Positions 61,091-64,000 of a DNA stretch of 64,000 nt are shown here, one piece after another. Under the pieces are notes generated by a model. That model was not told the origin of the DNA, ran no database searches, and saw nothing but the letters and a program-made list of their open reading frames with translations. Numbering within the stretch: the first letter of the stretch is position 1; every line of letters starts with the position of its first letter. The stretch lies in NCBI RefSeq assembly GCF_021130785.1, contig NC_060214.1, forward strand, positions 5,049,001 to 5,113,000. The letters run 5' to 3'. The position numbers were made by a program, and so were the translations under genes. Origin of the DNA: Homalodisca vitripennis. Taxonomy: Eukaryota; Arthropoda; Insecta; Hemiptera; Cicadellidae.

Positions 61091-62839
61091 TTTTCTACTC
61101 TGTGTTAGTGACCTCCAATGAGTAAATGAATCTGAGCACGCTATCCACGGTGTTTTTCCCTTCTAGGTTGAGTTTTGATCCGCCATCCTGTTCGCCACCA
61201 TGGGTGCTCGCTTCCTAATTGTCTACTTCGGGTGTGCGAACGGGGATGTGCGGTTTCAGTTTCCAGTCCTTAACATGAAGTTTATGGACTCAGCGTAATG
61301 GAGATTGACCGTATTTAGACAAGAAGCACCAACCTCCTCTGGGCTCTGGACATTACAGTTATGAACGTTCTGCGGACCGAGGTCGAGGAACTAGGATAGA
61401 AACCAACACGTTAGGGGCTCACAATACACTCACTGGTGTCTCATATTTTTTATATATATAAACCAATGTGCACAATTATTTTAGACGGACAAAAACGCCC
61501 AATGATCAGTGCTTATTAAAACTAATGTTCGACATTTACTTAGCGCGGACCTACAAAGCTGAAAACAACTTCGATAACATTGTGATAGTTGCTTGTAAAT
61601 TTAATGTGATGGCCAATAACTGTGAGTTTTGGATGATCCCAATCCAGATAAAAAGCCAATTTACAGCGAATTTCTCCGGGAACCAGACGGTAAGTGAGTC
61701 GTATCACCAGTTTATAATAACACGATACTAGATCCCTACTATAGCTACAATGCTTAAACTAACATGCCTTTATGCAGAGCTATTTCTGACTAAAAAAAAA
61801 TTTGTAACTGGTATCTGTTATTAAATATTTTTCGTTATTTTTGAAAATTCTCATAGAAAAACTTTTGCGTTCCCTTTCTCAGCAAATCTGGGGTGATAAA
61901 AATAATGTTAAGTATTTCTGATCATTTCCAGTGCTACACAATAGTGTAACGTTCAAAAATACTGTCACAAATAATACTGATAGGTGTAATAATGATCACA
62001 TTAACAATACACCATTTTGTGTGGTTCTCGATATTACAACTTTCTCTCTATCAGTAAATTTTTAAATACCTTTTCCCTCCGGCCCGATATTACCTATTCA
62101 ATAGAATAAAATGCCTTTGATACCAGAAAGTGTATTAGTAGAGATATGAATGAATTGGAGTATTACGATGTTTAGTCAAAAGCATAATTGTGTTAAATTA
62201 TTAGCACACATTCAATATGAATTTTAATTTTGCTACAGTTTACCTTTCTCTTAGTACAGCTTCTGGAACATTACACGTTTAATCATGTATATATATTGTT
62301 AAAAGATTGAATGGTCAGATTAAAAAAAGCCTTCTGAATATATGGCAGTGGACCATGAAACTTGCCGCATATATTGTTTATGGGTTTTAAATGTGTACCA
62401 AGAAATGACTGTAACATATTTTCTCTAAAGGAGCTGAAGCAAGATATATTTTAAATATTCTGATGTGGGTAAGTATCTCCAGACCGGTAGGGGTTCCGAG
62501 CCTTCTTCCTAAGAAAGTAGACTACAGCTGGTCTTGTCTTCTGCCGACTCTGTAGCTAACTTCGTTTCTGGGAGCTTTCTGGATGTTCCTTTACCATTAG
62601 TTCCGGTTTCCAAATTCTACAGCATGACGATACTAGATACTTTTCTGGAATCCCAGACAAAGATGAGTGACAATATAAAAAGTTAAAAGAATTATAAGAA
62701 AAAGAGAAAACACTACATTTGATTAAAGAATTACTGCAGAATCAAAAGATATTAATGTAAATGTAACTAATAGATTTTTAAATGCTTCAGACGATAAAAG
62801 GTTTAAAGAAATCAATAGAAAGAATATATTTATTTTTAA
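61091..62839. other. No gene confirmed; GC-richer blocks at 61100-61440 and 62465-62660
   Basis: The two blocks contrast with AT-rich flanks and look like old inserted elements, but no motif was identified. An 87-codon plus frame (61468-61731) is unrecognised. A short stretch at 62235-62280 loosely resembles an arm of the 58.4-kb family. Confidence 0.35.
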
Positions 62840-63065
62840 CGCTGCTGTGGTAGGAAGAGAGCTTAGCTCCAGTTCACCTTCCTCTTAATACAGCGTCTGT
62901 TACTGTCACATACTTTGCTCTTTGCTCCTGGAATCTAGAGTCATGTTAGTTTGAAGAGATTAGATTACATTACTCGTTACATTGTTTTGACATCGGCAGA
63001 TTGTGAAGAGGCAGAGGCTATATACACACAAACAATACGCACCTAATGAGACAATGAGAATGCCT
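62840..63065. repeat. Truncated copy of the 58.4-kb inverted-repeat element
   Basis: 'gcttagctccagttcacctt', 'ctcctggaatctagagtcat' and, further on, 'cgcacctaatgagacaatga' follow the order of the left arm and interior of the 58.4-kb copy, with gaps. Confidence 0.65.
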
Positions 63066-63326
63066 GTGGTTTTCATATTGCATAATTTTGTTATCATAGA
63101 CGCCAAAACTACAAAATATAATGAAGGCATTTATTAATTATAATTTAAAGCATAAGTAGGCATATCACGTAAATATTATTTATGTATCCATGGTTAATAG
63201 ATCAAAACCTTAAGTAATATTTTAAACGGTTCTATTTTAGGTTTTGCTGTATGACAAATTATATATACATATGTGTTAAAAACATAATTAGGTCCAAACT
63301 TGTCAACTTTCATCTGCTTAGATTCG

Positions 63327-63327
<1 letters not shown>

Positions 63328-63393
<66 letters not shown>
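63328..63393. repeat. (TA)33 microsatellite
   Basis: An uninterrupted TA run of 66 bases. Confidence 0.97.
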
Positions 63394-63401
<8 letters not shown>

Positions 63402-64000
63402 CAAGTGCCATAGTTGAGTTTTACACGTGCCTGTTCTAGAAAGTATATACCAGCAAAAAACCATCATTGAATAAAAAGCATCTAATTTCGGTTCTTTTTT
63501 TTACTTTCTGTCTTTTTAATATAAGTGACATAGTTATATTTCAATTTTGTTCCACCAGAGTGAAATTATGTAACTTACATACGAATAAAATGTTACTTCA
63601 TTCCAAAAGAGTCAGATACAACTGATTAAATCCACTTGCGTTCTAATTTACGATTCCACAGCCGAGTTTATGCTGTTGTACTGACCAAGAAAATGTAGGT
63701 TTTGTAATCCAACGTAGTGTTTAAAGCGTTTATTTGCGGTATGCGATGTTTCTACTTCCTTCGCTTGTATTATGCTTCTGGTATGAGGGGAAGAGTGTGC
63801 CACCCCTTTGCTTTTCCTTAAACTACAGTAACAATTTTAAGGGAGACAACTAGTTTCGATAACCTTATGTGCAAAGCTCTCAGCTTTTTTGATCAAGGTT
63901 GGTTTTAGAATATCGACTATTTTCAATAGATTAGATGGGTTATTCGTTAACTGGTGAAATGTTAAATGAAAATGATATAGACAAAAATTTGTCTTTGCAA
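63394..64000. other. No gene recognised
   Basis: AT-rich unique sequence to the window edge. Confidence 0.45.

Overview
This window looks like AT-rich nuclear DNA from an arthropod, most probably an insect. Protein-coding sequence is scarce and interrupted by introns. There are remains of Jockey-type non-LTR retrotransposons, a Penelope-like element, a DDE transposase relative and TIR elements, plus many unrelated tandem arrays. A hemipteran is only a guess. Nothing bacterial (operons, Shine-Dalgarno sites, CRISPR) is visible.

The only host gene I can support is a tyrosylprotein sulfotransferase (TPST) on the + strand. Five exons lie between 9658 and 13728 and encode the catalytic domain (298 residues) through the stop codon. 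The exon(s) for the first ~55 residues, expected to hold the membrane anchor, were not found. The gene is open and well spliced but divergent. The position of the catalytic Glu is Asp, and the C-terminal PAPS-binding loop is heavily substituted. One intron appears to be GC-AG. The last exon is preceded by a tandem array that copies its 3' splice site three more times and contains an antisense reverse-transcriptase motif.

Layout: 0.8-1.5 kb, RT fragment; 1.6-2.9 kb, 143-bp satellite; 3.6-5.4 kb, broken DDE transposase gene (- strand); 5.5-6.4 kb, fold-back repeat; 6.8-8.3 kb, Jockey fragment joined to a Penelope-like RT; 9.7-13.9 kb, TPST; 14.8-16.1 kb, RT fragment (- strand); 18.2-29 kb, a series of arrays (33, 84, 92, 110, 87 and ~104-118 bp); 29.8-38.3 kb, three large arrays back to back (~150-165, 60 and 139 bp); 40.7-43.2 kb, a degraded endonuclease-RT retrotransposon (- strand) interrupted by a hAT-like element with an 8-bp target duplication; 44.3-48.8 kb, two more arrays (144 and 88 bp); 51.3-51.9 kb, a TIR element; 54 kb, a (CA)71 microsatellite; 58.4-63.1 kb, copies of an inverted-repeat element that is probably the source of the 84-bp satellite.

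Tandem arrays of at least 15 sequence families occupy roughly 17-18 kb of the 64 kb. Several have periods divisible by three (33, 60, 84, 87), so they give long open frames that are not genes. Long intervals hold nothing I recognise. All family assignments come from reading motifs by eye, without database searches.
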